From contig SDOX01000015.1 of the NCBI GenBank assembly GCA_004565275.1, positions 37,435 through 101,434 of the forward strand: 64,000 nucleotides of DNA, written 5' to 3'. This DNA comes from Nannochloropsis salina CCMP1776 (taxonomy: Eukaryota; Sar; Eustigmatophyceae; Eustigmatales; Monodopsidaceae). Of this stretch, positions 1 through 11,384 are shown piece after piece. Each line of letters opens with the position of its first letter. The stretch's first letter is position 1. The notes below the pieces were generated by a model, which saw only the letters and a program-made list of their open reading frames with translations, was not told where the DNA came from and did not search any database. The position numbers and the translations under genes are program-made.

Positions 1-3000
1 CCCCCCGTTAGAGCTTACCCTCCCTTTCCCTCCCTGGCATCTTAGCGTGCCCGTCCTCCTCCTCCTCCTCCTCTTCCTCCTCATCTAGGCGGCCAGACAA
101 GCCAGAGAGTAGGTGCGTGGTGCTCTTGAGCGAGGAAAATGACCGAAGCGCGAGCGTGTCCTCCTAGGGTGGGTGGGTGGGGGAGGAATGAGGGAGGGGC
201 GATGTAGTGGACAGAACAGGCAATTAGGAAGGAGAGAGGGAGGAAGCTTTTAACCCTACCTCGACGATCTCGCTCAATTCTAGCGAGCCCATCCGATGCC
301 CGAGCGGGCCGCCTGGTGGACGGAAAGAAGACAAGGAGACTCTCACGGTCAAACGGATTCCTCTCACGTCCGATTGCCTTTGCCCCGCTGTACCCCCCTT
401 CTCCCCGCCCATCCTCACCCACCGGCGCCAAGGAGCTCGTTCTTTTCCTCCTCCTCCTCGATGGAGAAATTCATGGTCGGGGGCGCGAAGGGGGACGAGG
501 AGGGGCGCGGAGAGGCCTTGCTGGTGGTGCGAGGGGCGACAGGGGGGGAGTAAGAGCGATCAGACAGGACAGTGTCCGTCCTCGTGCTTACCTTCCTCGC
601 TCTCTTGCTTTCCTTCCTGCATACCTCCTGCCCTCCCCCCCTCCCTCCCTCCCTCCCTCCCTTCCTACCCTGAGCTGGTTGGCCGAGCCTGGGGCCCTCG
701 CTCGCCCTCCTCGTAGATCCCGAAGGACAAGGGCTTCGCTAGCCTTCCATTCTTGATCCCTCCTTCGCCGGCCTCCGAGAAGATCGGGAAGGAGGACGGT
801 GGGCAGGCAGGGACCGAGGGCAAGGGGGAGGACGTGCGCCCTCCCCTGCTTCCACGCCTGCCTCCTTGCTCCTCCTCGAAGATGGGAAACGCTGGCGTCG
901 TCCCTTTCTTCTTTCCTCTTCCCCTCCCTCCCCCGTCCTCGTTCCCTCCCCCCTCCTCTTTGGCGCAGCTACCCCCACCGACACCGACGCTATCATCGAA
1001 TATTGAGAAGGAGAAAGCACCGCCTCCTCCCCTATTCCCCTCCCCCACGGGGCTCCCCGCTGCGAGTCCTGGCCCTGGTGCCGCGGGAGGGTCGGCATGG
1101 CAGGCGGTGGCAGCGGGGGAGGAGGGGGCAGGCGTTGGCCCCGAGGGGGACATGTCGAACATGCGGGCCACGTCTGCCCGGGGGGGGAGGAGGGAAATGG
1201 AGGGAGACAGGTGGGAATGGGAAGTAAGGCAAGCAGGTGGGTGGGGAAAAGGAAAAAAAGACAAGCACGTGCGAGGAGCTGGGGGCTCCGAGGAAGACAG
1301 AGAGGCTGACGGGATAAAGGACGGGAGAGAAGAGCAGCCTGGAACGCACCGGCCATAGCGAAGCGGGTGTTGATCGTCATGTCCTCCTCCTCCCCCGCCG
1401 CCGGCCCACGCCCCCCCCCGGGGCCTCTGCTGACTCCTCCTTCCCCCCCGTCACCTCCTCTGTGTCCTTTCCCTTGTCCCCCCGACTGGCGCCGACGCGG
1501 GGGCGAGGCCATGGGCCGGCCCTCCTTTTCCTCCCCCTGGCCGCGCCCCCCGCGGTGGCGGCTCTTTTGGCCTGGAGCCGGTGCCTGGGAGGGATCCTTT
1601 TCGTCAGACGGAGGCGGGCGGGCGGTCCTCGGTGCCTGCTTTTTCTTGACCAGTCCTGTGTCGAAATGCCTGCGCGGTGCGAGGATCACGGAGTTGAAGA
1701 AGGGAGGCGATTCCCTCCTGTTTCTCTCCTCCCTCCTTCCCCGCCTTCGTCTCCCCCTTCCCCGCCTTCGTCTCCCCCTTCCCCGCCTTCTCACCTTAAG
1801 GGTGCGGCACAGAGACGCTCCATGTCCTTGGGCCCCCCTTGGCGCAGGCGCAGACCTGTGACGTGTTCGCGGGTCGTCACACACATGGAACCCGCCTTCT
1901 CCCTCCCTCCCTCCCTCCCTCCCTCCCTCCCTCCCTCCCTCCCTCCCGCCCCCCCGCCCGCCCGCTCTGTCTCATTTCCGGCCCTTTACCTGCATCCTCA
2001 TCCCGCCCGCGCTCTCCTCTGGCAGCCCCTGCTCCCTGCTCGCAGTCCTCGTCCACATAAATGTCCAGGGCGGGGGCGGGGGGGGCAGGGACGCGGGGCG
2101 GGCCGCTACCTCGGGCGCGACGGGCCGGGGCCTGGAGGGGGACGAGCAAGGACACAGGGTGTCGGTGAGGGCGACAAAGGAGGGAAGGGAGGCTACAGGA
2201 CCCGATTGCCAGGGGGCGGGTGCGTGTTTTGAGACGGATTGTATCAAGCTTTCCCCCGCCCTCCTCCCCTCTATTCCCTTCTTTTTCTCTCCCGCCCACC
2301 TGAGAGGCGAGCGGCCCGGCGGACCACTGGGTCTTGGCCAGCTCGTTTTCTTTGCGCCGCTCTCGCTCCGAGCCCACGTCCGCCCAGGCGCTGGGGTGCT
2401 GGGAGGCCTGGGGAGAGGGTGGGGGAGGAGAGGGAGTGGGGGGGACGCGGAAAGGAGGGAAGAGCGATCATTGCCTTTACCACGCGCGGCGTCCTGATCC
2501 TCCACAACAACGTCATGCCCTCCTTCCCTCCCTCCCTCCCTCCCTCCCTCCCTCCCTCTCCTCGGCACCTCTGCTTCTTCATGGTCCAAGAATGTGTGCT
2601 GACCCTGCAGACGAGATCGAGCGCGGGCAGTAGAGTCCTGTGGGGGCGGGCGCCAGAGGGAGGAGAAGGAGGGTGTCGGGTGAGAAAGCGAGCAAAGAGA
2701 AAAAGCAATCGCGTCAGAGTACGCGAGTGGAAGGCGTACCTCTCGCAGGCCGGCATCGACGAAGATCGGCACGCCGCTGGCGGGAGAGTGGGACGAGACA
2801 GGGAGGTTGTTAAGGTATCTTCCATCCCGACGCGCGGAGGAGGAGGCAGCAGAGGGGGGCCGAGACGCGCCGTTGACGGTGCTGAGCGTGGAAGAGTTTT
2901 TAAAATTAAATAAAGAAAGGGATGAGAAGGGAGGAGCCAGGAGGGACTGTGTGGGCTGTCTCGCCTTCTCCTTGCCCGCCCTTCACGCCCGTCTTCCTTT

Positions 3001-4710
3001 CCCGTCCCGGTTTCTATCGTATGCAGCACCCGCCCAGTGACCGGCCGATCCCCCTCCCCATGAGACTGGACTGGCTTACCGCCTCTTCTCTTTCTTCGTC
3101 GCCAGTGCGCTTCTCCCTCCCCTGCCCTCCGGCCCGCCTTCATCTCCGCCCTCGAACGCCGCCGCGCGTCCTTCCTCGTTCAATCTCAGCCAGTGCCGCG
3201 ACATGCGCCTTTGGAAGTGATGCCTGTGGAGGGGATGAGATGGAAGGGCGAGGTAGCGCAAAAGCACGGTTGTAGAGTAGCGTAAACGGAGGATAAAGCG
3301 AGGTGCTCAGGGGGAGAGCAGAGAGAAGAGAGAAGGAGGGGTTGCGACCATGGCGCCGCTAGGAAAACGGGAGGGCCCGAGGAATGGAAGGAGGGGGAAG
3401 GAACGCGGGGGGGAGACGGATTGCGATCAGGACCTACCGACGCTCTGCCAGCAGCTCGATGGGCAGCGCGTGGAGCTCGATGCCCTGTGGATGGAAAATG
3501 TGAGGCAGAGCCACGACGCGCCTGTCTCCTCTCGCGTCCTCCCGCTCTACCTTGGTGTACAGCTTGTCTGCGAGGGAAAAGTTCCCCGACTTCTCCGCCA
3601 CAAAAGCCCAGGCGGCCCAGAAGAGGGCTTGCGTCGTTCCGATCTTCTTCTTGTGCAGAAACTGGGAGGAAAGGATAAGGCCGGAGGGGAAGCGCGTAGG
3701 TGGGGGAAGACTGCGAGGTGGCTGGGAAAAGTGTGCGTACGAAGGGGGGAAGGGACTCTTCTATTACCTTGAAAATTTCTCCGGGACTGCTCAATCGGTC
3801 GGCGTAGCTGATCCAAATCTACGAGTCATTCGTGAGACAGAGAGATAAAGAGCGAGTAAGTGAGCATCCGCTTCTTCTTCCATGCCGCACCCGTTCCCGC
3901 CCATCTTATGACCCACCTTCAGATACCGGGGATCCTGTTTGTACAGAACTTCTTCTTGAAAGCGGCGGGCACAGCTTAACAGAAATGAAGGGCATAAATG
4001 CCATGTCAGGTATCAGAACATGACTTCCTTCAAATCCAGCCGAGGTGCTATCGGCACGTCCCACCCGTCTATCCTCTCTGTCCCCTTCCGTACCGTTCCA
4101 ACACGAGAGTCGCCTCCTGACTGTCGGATGGCATGGCCTCTTGTAGCCAATTGATGTACCTGGCGCAAAAGGAGGGGCAGCGCGCTTCAAGCGTGAGCAA
4201 GCAGCTTCCGTTTTGATTCCCCTCCGCCAAATGCCCCTCCAAGCAGCTCCGCTCACGCATGTTGGATATTTTCCATGCGTAGGATTTTCAACACGCGCCC
4301 GACCACTCACCTCACCCACTCCCTCAAGGGATCCTCCCCCTCCTTATTCTGCAGGAAGCGCTCTTCCACTTCCTGCAATCGGTTTTCGAAGTCTTGTCTT
4401 TCTGTTTCCAGGTCAGCTCTTCTCTCGCGCATACCTTTCGGTCTTTAATATTGAATTAGGAAAATTATCCAGAAAATATACGATCAAAAACGCATGTGTA
4501 CCGCGTAGTAAGAATGAAGACGAGAATAGACGGATGGAGAGGATCGAGACTTGGCTAATTTTGCGAATTGGCCTAGGTTTAAAGACTTGTGTAACCCGAG
4601 TCTCAGCGTACTTACTTTTCCAACAAACTTGCATTGAGCTTGCTGACATTGCGCCCATGCTTCAAAGGCATCACATTCTCCTTGCTAATTTCCCATTCTG
4701 CCGCTTCCAT
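1..4710 (-). CDS. BUB1/BUBR1/Mad3-family spindle checkpoint protein (3' end beyond window)
   Basis: This is a spindle assembly checkpoint protein of the MadBub family, which inhibits APC/C-Cdc20 at kinetochores. The ATG at 4710 starts a KEN-box leader (WEISKENVMPLKHGR). A TPR domain follows over exons 4311-4397, 4094-4159, 3917-3974, 3768-3818, 3551-3661, 3438-3484 and 3080-3223, with DPRYLKIWISYADRLSSPGE and FH/FQRRMSRHW signatures. Then come ABBA motif VPIFVDAG (2740-2776), a second KEN box RRKENELAKTQW (near 2340), ABBA motif LDIYVDED (1990-2131), KDMERLCAAPLRHFDTG (1795-1855 into 1350-1669) and TINTRFAMADVARMFDM (1350-1669 into 1173). Exon 669-1173 carries FSIFDD, FPIFEE, FPIFSE and FGIYEE. 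Exons 423-520, 260-312 and about 19-87 continue leftward. Phases agree for all listed exons; boundaries between 2400 and 2740 are unresolved. Whether a C-terminal kinase exists cannot be seen. The family call is strong, BUB1 versus BUBR1 is open. Confidence 0.9.
1733..1795. repeat. 20-bp tandem repeat in intron
   Basis: About three copies of a unit containing CCTTCCCCGCCTTCGTCTCC inside an intron of the checkpoint gene, next to the splice donor at 1795 on the minus strand. Confidence 0.75.
1900..1947. repeat. (CCCT)n microsatellite
   Basis: Around eleven CCCT units on the plus strand, intronic in the minus-strand checkpoint gene, where the transcript carries (GGGA)n. Confidence 0.9.
2519..2558. 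repeat. (CCCT)n microsatellite
   Basis: Around nine CCCT units on the plus strand in an intronic part of the checkpoint gene. Confidence 0.9.
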
Positions 4711-5350
4711 ACTTCCGTAATGATCCTGTCCTTTGGACGATTGATTTAGTTGTGGACTCGGTACGACAAACAAACGAGTAATTGTCAACGACACATTCGT
4801 CGGAAAGTAAACCCTTAAGTTCTTCTAGGAGGCAGTGTACCTCCATCATGCTTATTGAATGGCCCTTTCACTTGCGTCAAGTGAGTGGTCGGTCCTGTTG
4901 CAGCAAGAGTTACCCTCCTCGCTGTCTTGTTTGAGCGAGCACCCAGCAACCGACTTATAAGTGGACGGTTTGATTGCATCCAAAATCGCACGCCTTTGCG
5001 TTTTACAGCTTATCCGCCTGTTGTGCAACAGAATGCAGCTATCGAGTGTCCTTATGATACGCATAAACTTCGCAGCCTCAGCCTTCGGCCACCTTAGCTA
5101 GGCTCGGAGAGTACGATGACGTCAGGCGACAGCTGATGCTTCTGTCTAGTAGGGAGGTCCGCGTAGGCCTGCCTGTCCTCCATTATTCGTAGAGGCAAGA
5201 TGCAAATGCACTCTTTTTTATTCGGGAAGCTCAGTGTTTTATGCTCATGCTGTACGATGTTTTCACAGATTCGGTTGGCCTGCATCTTTGTGGGTCTGTC
5301 TCTTCGCATGGACCTCTCATCTCTTTCTCCTCCTTCCCAATCCATCACGT
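4711..5350. promoter_or_regulatory. Divergent intergenic region
   Basis: About 640 bases between two head-to-head start codons, so it probably holds both promoters. It is AT-richer than the flanking genes. No TATA box, RNA gene or repeat could be identified with confidence. Confidence 0.4.
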
Positions 5351-7176
5351 ATGGAATCTAGACAAAAGGACAATTGTTTTAATAAAACACAAGAAATGAC
5401 CAATTTGACAGTATTTTCGCAGGAGCCGGCATTCGATTCTCAGGTCATGTTTCCCGAAACTCAAATTTTCACATTCCCAACGTCACCTTCAAGTCAAGTT
5501 CCCCTTCTACCACCCACCCACGTTTCGCAAGAGCAGCGTGCACAATCAAAAGCGCAGCAATCTTTTTTTCGTTGGAATGGTCGTTATCTTAAAAAAGCTG
5601 CAGCGGCAAATGGTAACGAGAAGGAGGAGGAAAGTGATTGGCAGGCGCATCGCCGACCCCACATTCTCTCCCTCGCCGCACTTAATACACTGAACCCCCG
5701 CATCGACGTCATCTTTGAAATTGAGTCGATATCTGCGCCTAAAAAGAGAATTCACCAGGTGCGGTCAGCAAGATTGTGTGATTGAGGGGAATAATCAAAA
5801 AGAGGAAAGAGAGAGAAGGGTATGCCAAGCGGGGAAAAAAACTCCTCATGCCTCACCTGTTTTTTCCCCTTTCGAATTCGTCTGATTCTCAGGTTGGATT
5901 TCCCCTCTTCCTGGACGACATTCAAACTCTGCGATACATCCGCTTTCCATGTGCTCGTCTGTTCTTCGATATGCGGGACCGCAAGCTTCCCCCTGAGCCG
6001 AACGGAGAAAAGGGAGAAAGCAGCGCGACTGTCGTAGCTTTCGAATTTACCGGCGGGGAGGAGGCTCTTCAAAGCTGTCTCTCATCAATTCAAAATACAC
6101 GCACAGATATTTCCGTCGAAGAAGGCCTCCCTCCTCCTCTCTCTTGCCCTCCTCCTCCCCCTCCTTCATCTCCCATTTCGCCTCCCGAAATCGCACCTGA
6201 TACTTGTGGCTCCCGGCCTGATGACCTTCGGACAACCCGCCCTCTTACAATCCAACCCCCGCCCCTCCCTCCATACACTCCTTCGAACAATTTGATTGCA
6301 AAGGTTCCTGTCCGACCTCCTGCTCTGCCAACATTCAAGAGTAATGTCGTTCTGACCCCAGCCCCCATTCTTCCCTGTGATTCATCTCTCCCACCTGGCG
6401 TCAACATTTCCTCTTGCCTTGACTTTCAGGCGAAGAGCAGAAGTGGCAATGCTTCATCGACAATAGCCCCTTCTCCGTCAATTCCTGCTCCCCATACACC
6501 GAGCGTCCCTCCTTCTCGCGCTGCGTCGACGTCCTTGGGGGCCCTCGGTGCTGCGACAACTGCTGGTGTGGTGCCCAAAGCGGGGAGAGGCACCAAGAAA
6601 GCAGTCACCAGCGACGTGGCCGGGCCGCGGCTTGCTTCGCTTGGCTCGGAGCCTTCCAAGAGGAAACGGCACAGGTCCAGCGCGACCGGACGGGTGGGAG
6701 GCTCTACGGCGGCAGCATCGGAGGCGCCGGACAGGGTCCTTTCAGGAGGAGTGGCTGGCATGGAAGCGATTTTCGCCGGGTTAGGGGGAGCGGCGGAACC
6801 CTCCTCCGCCAGTGCCTCCTTGCTCTACATGCTACGGAATGCCAAGCCCATGGTGCAGCAGCAGGTGATGAGGTGAGGAACAGCTCCGGGTTGGGGGAAG
6901 GACAGGGCAGTGACAAGGGGGGCTGAAGTCGATGAGTGACAAGGGGGGCTGAAGTCGATGTGAGACAAGGGGGGGCCACATCATTTGGGGGGGGAATGAT
7001 GATGTTTCTGGGTTTCGTTCACGTTGACAGCTTACCGTTTGCGGCCTTCACGTGATAGCACGCTTTCGGACCCACATTTCCCGGCGCTGGTGACCGAGAT
7101 GGAAGAGATGTTGGCGCCGCACATGAAGCTCTTCCTCTCCCCCTTGTCGGAGGACGACGAAGAAGACACCTCGTGA
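5351..7176 (+). CDS. Possible Rec114/PHS1-like protein
   Basis: Three exons join in phase: from ATG 5351 to a donor after residue Gln of KKRIHQ (near 5758), an acceptor near 5892 to 6872, and 7059-7176. Residues about 70-230 look like a single globular domain rich in strands, ending in VVAFEFTGGEEALQSCLSSI, which resembles the last strand and helix of a PH fold. A long Pro/Ser-rich linker follows, then a basic patch (SKRKRHR) and an amphipathic C-terminus, LSDPHFPALVTEMEEML. A PH domain, disordered linker and short C-terminal helix is the layout of Rec114/PHS1 meiotic double-strand-break proteins, and the C-terminal motif looks similar to theirs from memory. The gene structure is well supported; the functional name is tentative. 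An upstream in-frame ATG at 5234 could extend the N-terminus, but that stretch looks non-coding. Confidence 0.6.
6909..6975. repeat. Intronic direct repeat, 26 bp x 2 plus partial copy
   Basis: Two identical adjacent 26-base copies (6909-6934 and 6935-6960) begin AGTGACAAGGGG, followed by a degenerate third start. They lie in intron 2 of the preceding gene. Confidence 0.8.
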
Positions 7177-7758
7177 GAATGGCCTTGGGAAGCGAGGAAG
7201 GAGGCAAGAGCCAGGCGAGAGACCTCGGGGTGGGGGGCATGTGGGCCATTAGGAGCCTCACCAGCGAGGAGGGTGCGACCGCGAAGGGAGATGGAGAGAA
7301 AGTGCGTAAGCTGATGTATCGCACACCCCGGAAACATTAATCCAAAAGAATAACAGCCAGACAAATCCTCAAGAGTGCATTCTCATCCTCGAGGCATTTG
7401 TATCGCAAAGTGCCGTCTTTCTTTCTACGGGTGACAAACTTCTTCTCACATCGGAGACCGCCTTGATATCCAAATCAAGCCTACGCGTGGGGCAGCAGGT
7501 GTCAGATACTTTCAAGGGCACTGCATCCACTCAGAAGCAAAGGAAAGCGCGCTCAGACACCTCAATTACGACACAAACCTGCCTTCGCATGCCCGACTTT
7601 GCTGCAATTAATAACACATTTGGGCACTTGGTGCGGCCTTCTACTTTTGATGTCAATTCAGGACCTATGTCATGCTTCCTCTCTCATCGTCCTTCCCCTC
7701 CCTTCCCCTGCATCACCACCTCCACACGACCGCACTGCCTACCCCCCCTGTCCCTCGC
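7177..7758. other. Convergent intergenic region
   Basis: Roughly 580 bases between two converging stop codons, holding both 3' untranslated regions. Only short low-complexity open frames are present; none has a splice pattern or recognisable motif. Confidence 0.4.
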
Positions 7759-8934
7759 TCACACTCTCTTCACCTCCCGAAACTCAAAGTGACCCATGAA
7801 CTTGTAAGGGTCAGTAAACTGCGCTCGGTGGGAGGAGAGGGAGGGAGGGGTAAGGGATAGGGGGGCGAAGGTAAGTATTCAAGCATACGCCCCTGGCCCT
7901 CCTCGCCCTCCCTCCCCCCTCCACCCCTCCACTCCCCTTCCATCCCTCTAGCCCCACCCCCCACCGCCGCCCCCGGTGCCTCTCGACCCCTTAGAGCCTT
8001 GCCTCCTCCCCCTCTTTGCCCACCTTAACAACTACCGGCCTGTTCGCCGAACAAGTGACGCCATTCCTGGCCGTAAACTTCAACATGGTCACGGTCCCTT
8101 GAAAGCCTGAGGCGGGCGGGGGAGGAGGGCTGAGAGGCGAGCAGGGAGAGCTCCTGCGAAGGAGGAAGGACACAGGACCTCGACACAGAGTACGACCGAG
8201 AAAGAGGAGGAGAACGAGGGCAGGGGAGGGGGGAAGGAGGTTACCTTTGGGGTTGACGCCCTCCTTGGGAGCCTTTGGGATGGAGTAGAAGGTGCTGTCT
8301 GCGATGATCTCCACCAGCTCGCCTGCGCAAGCCGGGGAGGACGAGGGTGAGTGAAGATAAGCCCAATCCCTTCCTCCCTGAGCAACTACACCACTCGCGG
8401 ACAGTTTGTCTTCTGCAACTCTCACTCGCCCCTCTCTCCGTTCTAAGCTTCCTCCCTCCCCCTCACCTTCCTTGATCCCATCCGGATTATAAAAATCCCC
8501 TCCTTCTTCCTCGGCCCCAAAGCCCAGATCCAATTGCAGCTGCAACCTCACCAATGGAGGAGCCGCTGAAGCCCCTGAGGGATGAGGATGTGAAGGAATT
8601 CGGCCAGGGGAAGGTTAGCTTGAGTCAAAGGGATGCTGAGCGATTTTGTTTGGGTCATGAAAATACAAGCTTTCCAAAAACAGATCTTTGTAAGCATTCG
8701 ACTTTTTAGAATCCCCCGTACATCCATGTATAGCTCACCTGCTCTTATTCTTCTTCGTCCCTCCTCTTCGCGCAAGCCGCCTACTCTCAACCCCTCCGTC
8801 CTCTTCAATCCCCTCGCTGCCCCCGTCGTCAACACGAAACCCTGCGCACAGGGCGTCAACCAACAAGCGACGACCGAGGCCAAAAGAACAGCCAATACTA
8901 TCGTGACCTCTCTCCTGCCTAGAGCGGACAGCAT
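7759..8934 (-). CDS. Plastid ferredoxin-thioredoxin reductase variable-chain-like protein
   Basis: Five exons join in phase: 8739-8934, 8467-8574, 8245-8322, 8024-8106 and 7759-7818. The first exon encodes a signal peptide (IVLAVLLASVVACWL) followed by CAQGFVL, with a Phe right after the probable cleavage site and then a basic stretch. That is the bipartite leader of secondary plastids. The mature part has the small SH3-like barrel pattern of the FTR variable (alpha) subunit: GELVEIIADSTFYSIP, GFQGTVTML, CSANRPVVVKF and the end KFMGHFEFREVKRV. In plants and cyanobacteria this subunit pairs with the catalytic FeS subunit to pass electrons from ferredoxin to thioredoxins in the stroma. The partner gene is not in this window. 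Start chosen as the ATG that places the signal peptide at the N-terminus; upstream open frame is ignored. Confidence 0.75.
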
Positions 8935-9740
8935 GAGTGTAGAGGGCGGGTCTGACGAAGAGGTCGAAGACGTGTTACCGTGGACGTTCCCCTCACCTAA
9001 TCGACGGGAATGGGAGGCATGGAAGAGAGCATCGGGAGTGTTGACAAATGGCATTTGCATGATTGGAAAAGCCTCTCCTACAGCTGGCGACCTTTTGGTC
9101 AGAGAGGCTCGAGAAGATCGTCTCCTTGTCATCCGCCCTGCACCCTCATGAGGCGAAGATCCAGCCAATACCCCGTGTCCCCTTGCCCGTTCCCCTCCGC
9201 AACTATTGCGTTACTTTCTTTCTGTTTCAACACGCCTCGAGTAAGACGTGGACGAGACAAGGCCAATCAGACACCGCCCCCGAGCGTCTGAGACTTCGCG
9301 TGTCCTTCTCTTGCGCCAGAGCCTGGTATCTTGTTGCTAGCGAGACGGCGAGGCGCCGGCGGCGTGCAAGGAAGAAACGAGTTCCTGCAGGCTTGAGCGC
9401 ATTGACTGCCCCATTGACCATTCTTTGGTTAAAAAAAGATGTCGAGAGATTGTGATCCTTATCCCTCGGTAACTTGCTCTTCCCGACCACCGGGATTCGC
9501 ACTAATGCTGTACGATTCTCACCCCCCCCTTACCCCCCCGTTTCTCCTCGCTGTCGCTCCGCCTACCCCAGTTAGCCTTATTGAATTCTTGCCGTAGCTT
9601 GAGTCCACTAAACCCTACGCGCTTGTTGAACACTGTGGAATGGACTCCTTGCGATTGCCAGCGGTCTCCGCCGTGAATGAAAGTTTCTTTGACCCTCCCT
9701 CCTTCCCTTATCCGGCGTTTTCCCGCATCAGGTGCTCGCA
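8935..9740. promoter_or_regulatory. Divergent intergenic region
   Basis: About 800 bases between head-to-head genes. Open frames of 70-130 codons occur on both strands, but they lack homology-like motifs or consistent splice sites. I see no RNA gene. It probably carries both promoters and 5' leaders. Confidence 0.35.
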
Positions 9741-11384
9741 ATGGAGATGCTAATTGAAGCCACCGTGGGTCTTGCAGGTGCCGCTTCTTCCGTTGCCCTG
9801 TTTAGGGGTATCAAACGTAGGCTGTATCCGTCTCAGGAAGAAAGGGATTTCTACGCGATGGACGGCAGTATGGCGGGGCGTACGGTCCTGGTAACAGGCG
9901 CGAACAGCGGGGTGGGACGGGCAGCAGCGGAGATCTTGACACGCAAGGTTCGTGAAATTGGGGAGGCATTCCTTTAACTTTTGTTAAGACCGAGGCTTTA
10001 TGGAGGGGGCATAGGAGCCGGGAGTGTCCCGGGCTGGACGTGGTCAGGTTCAGGAGGAATGCCGCTAACGCAGGCCGAGTTCTCTCTCACGCATTCCCCC
10101 GCTCCTCTTCCTCCCCTTTCTCCTCACTCTAGGGGGCCCACGTCATGTGCGCCTGTCGAGACATGCCTAAAGCGGAGGCCACCGCCTCTGCCATCAACCG
10201 ACGCCTTCCCCGCACCGTGCCCCCCTCCTCTTCCCCCTGTGGCCGTGCATCTCCGGCCCCTGCGCCGCTGGACCTGGCCTCTTTGGCCAGCGTACGGGCG
10301 TTCGTGGACGCTTTTGAGAGAGAGCAAGGGGAAGAAGGGGAGGAGGAGCAAAAGGGGAACGAGGACAGGAGGTTGCGGCGAAGAGAGCCGCGATTGCACG
10401 TGCTCGTGAACAATGCGGGGGCGCTCTTTCCGAAGCGAGAGCTCGTGGACGTTTGGAAAAGGGAGGAGCAGGAGGGGAGGGGGGAGGGAGAGGGCAAGCG
10501 AGAGAGCCTGCTGGTGGAGAGGACGATGGCCACGAACCACCTGGGGCCCTTCCTCCTCACTGCCCTCCTCCTTCCCACCCTCAAAGAGACGGGCCGGGCG
10601 GAGGGGCGCCCTTCGAGGGTGGTCGTGGTCTCCTCCAGGTTGGAGAAGGGGAAGGGCGAATACCTGGACTGCTGGGTCCGAGATCCCACCCTCACTCCCG
10701 CGGAGGACCAGGGCCCGAAGGAGGAAGGGGAAGAGGAAGGGGAAGAGGAAGGGGGCCCCGTGGCTTGTCCTCCGTACCGACCCTTTTTGGCCTACGGGGC
10801 GAGCAAGCTGGCCAATCTGCTGGCGGTGCGTGAGATCTACCTGCCTTTTTGCCCAACACCCTTCATCATGATCTTATCTTTCCCTCCTTCCCTCACTGCT
10901 CGCGCCCTTTCAGGTGACTTACTTGCACCGGCAGCAGCAAGGATGGTCGCTGCCCGACGCCACGCACCAACCACCGACGACCACCACCACCCCGTCGCTT
11001 CCCCTCGGCCCGTCCACGCACCGATGGGACCCGTCCGACCAGCACGTCTCTGTCTATGGATGCACGCCCGGCATGGTGCACACGGCCCTTAATCGATCCC
11101 TGCTGCCTGGCTTTGTTCGCTTCCTTTTCTGGCCTCTTGGCTATTCTCTGCTGCAGACGCCCTTCGAGGGCGCGCGGCCTGTGGTCTTTTTAGCCGCGTC
11201 CGACAGGGTCGAGGGGAGGGGGGGAGGATTCTGGGCGCTGGAAGCGGGGAAGGAGGAAGAAAGACGGGAGAAGGGGAGGGACGTGGTGGAGGTAGCTTCG
11301 AGCCCGGAGGCAGAAGACATCGTGCTGGCTCATAAGGTATGGGTTCGGTGTGAAGAGATGGTGGCCCCCTTTTCCAAGACGTAG
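9741..11384 (+). CDS. Short-chain dehydrogenase/reductase, retinol-dehydrogenase-like
   Basis: Three exons join in phase 0: 9741-9947, 10133-10825 and 10914-11384. The Rossmann glycine motif TGANSGVG is near residue 50, NNAG near 160, and the catalytic YGASK near 290. A MATNHLGPFLL stretch and the late CTPGMVHTALNR segment are typical of the RDH/WWOX/DHRS branch of classical SDRs. Such enzymes use NAD(P)H to reduce or oxidise alcohols, aldehydes or ketones; the substrate cannot be read from sequence. A hydrophobic N-terminus (residues 4-20) may anchor it in a membrane. Low-complexity acidic inserts (EEGEEEGEEEGG) and a Thr-rich insert enlarge loops compared with the usual 300-residue family. 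Donor 1 (GTTCGT) is weak but fits phase and homology. Confidence 0.85.

Noticed and set aside
1-4200. Many long open frames rich in Pro-Ser-Leu-Pro or Arg-Glu-Gly-Gly on both strands
   Set aside because: They are shadows of (CCCT)n/(GGGA)n repeats, which have no stops in any frame, and of the checkpoint gene exons. The same applies near 25500-27300, 34000-34900, 38300-39100 and 62700-63900.
9063-9455. 130-residue plus-strand open frame between divergent genes
   Set aside because: No motif, an unstructured Arg-rich end and no clear splice partner; more likely leader or promoter sequence.
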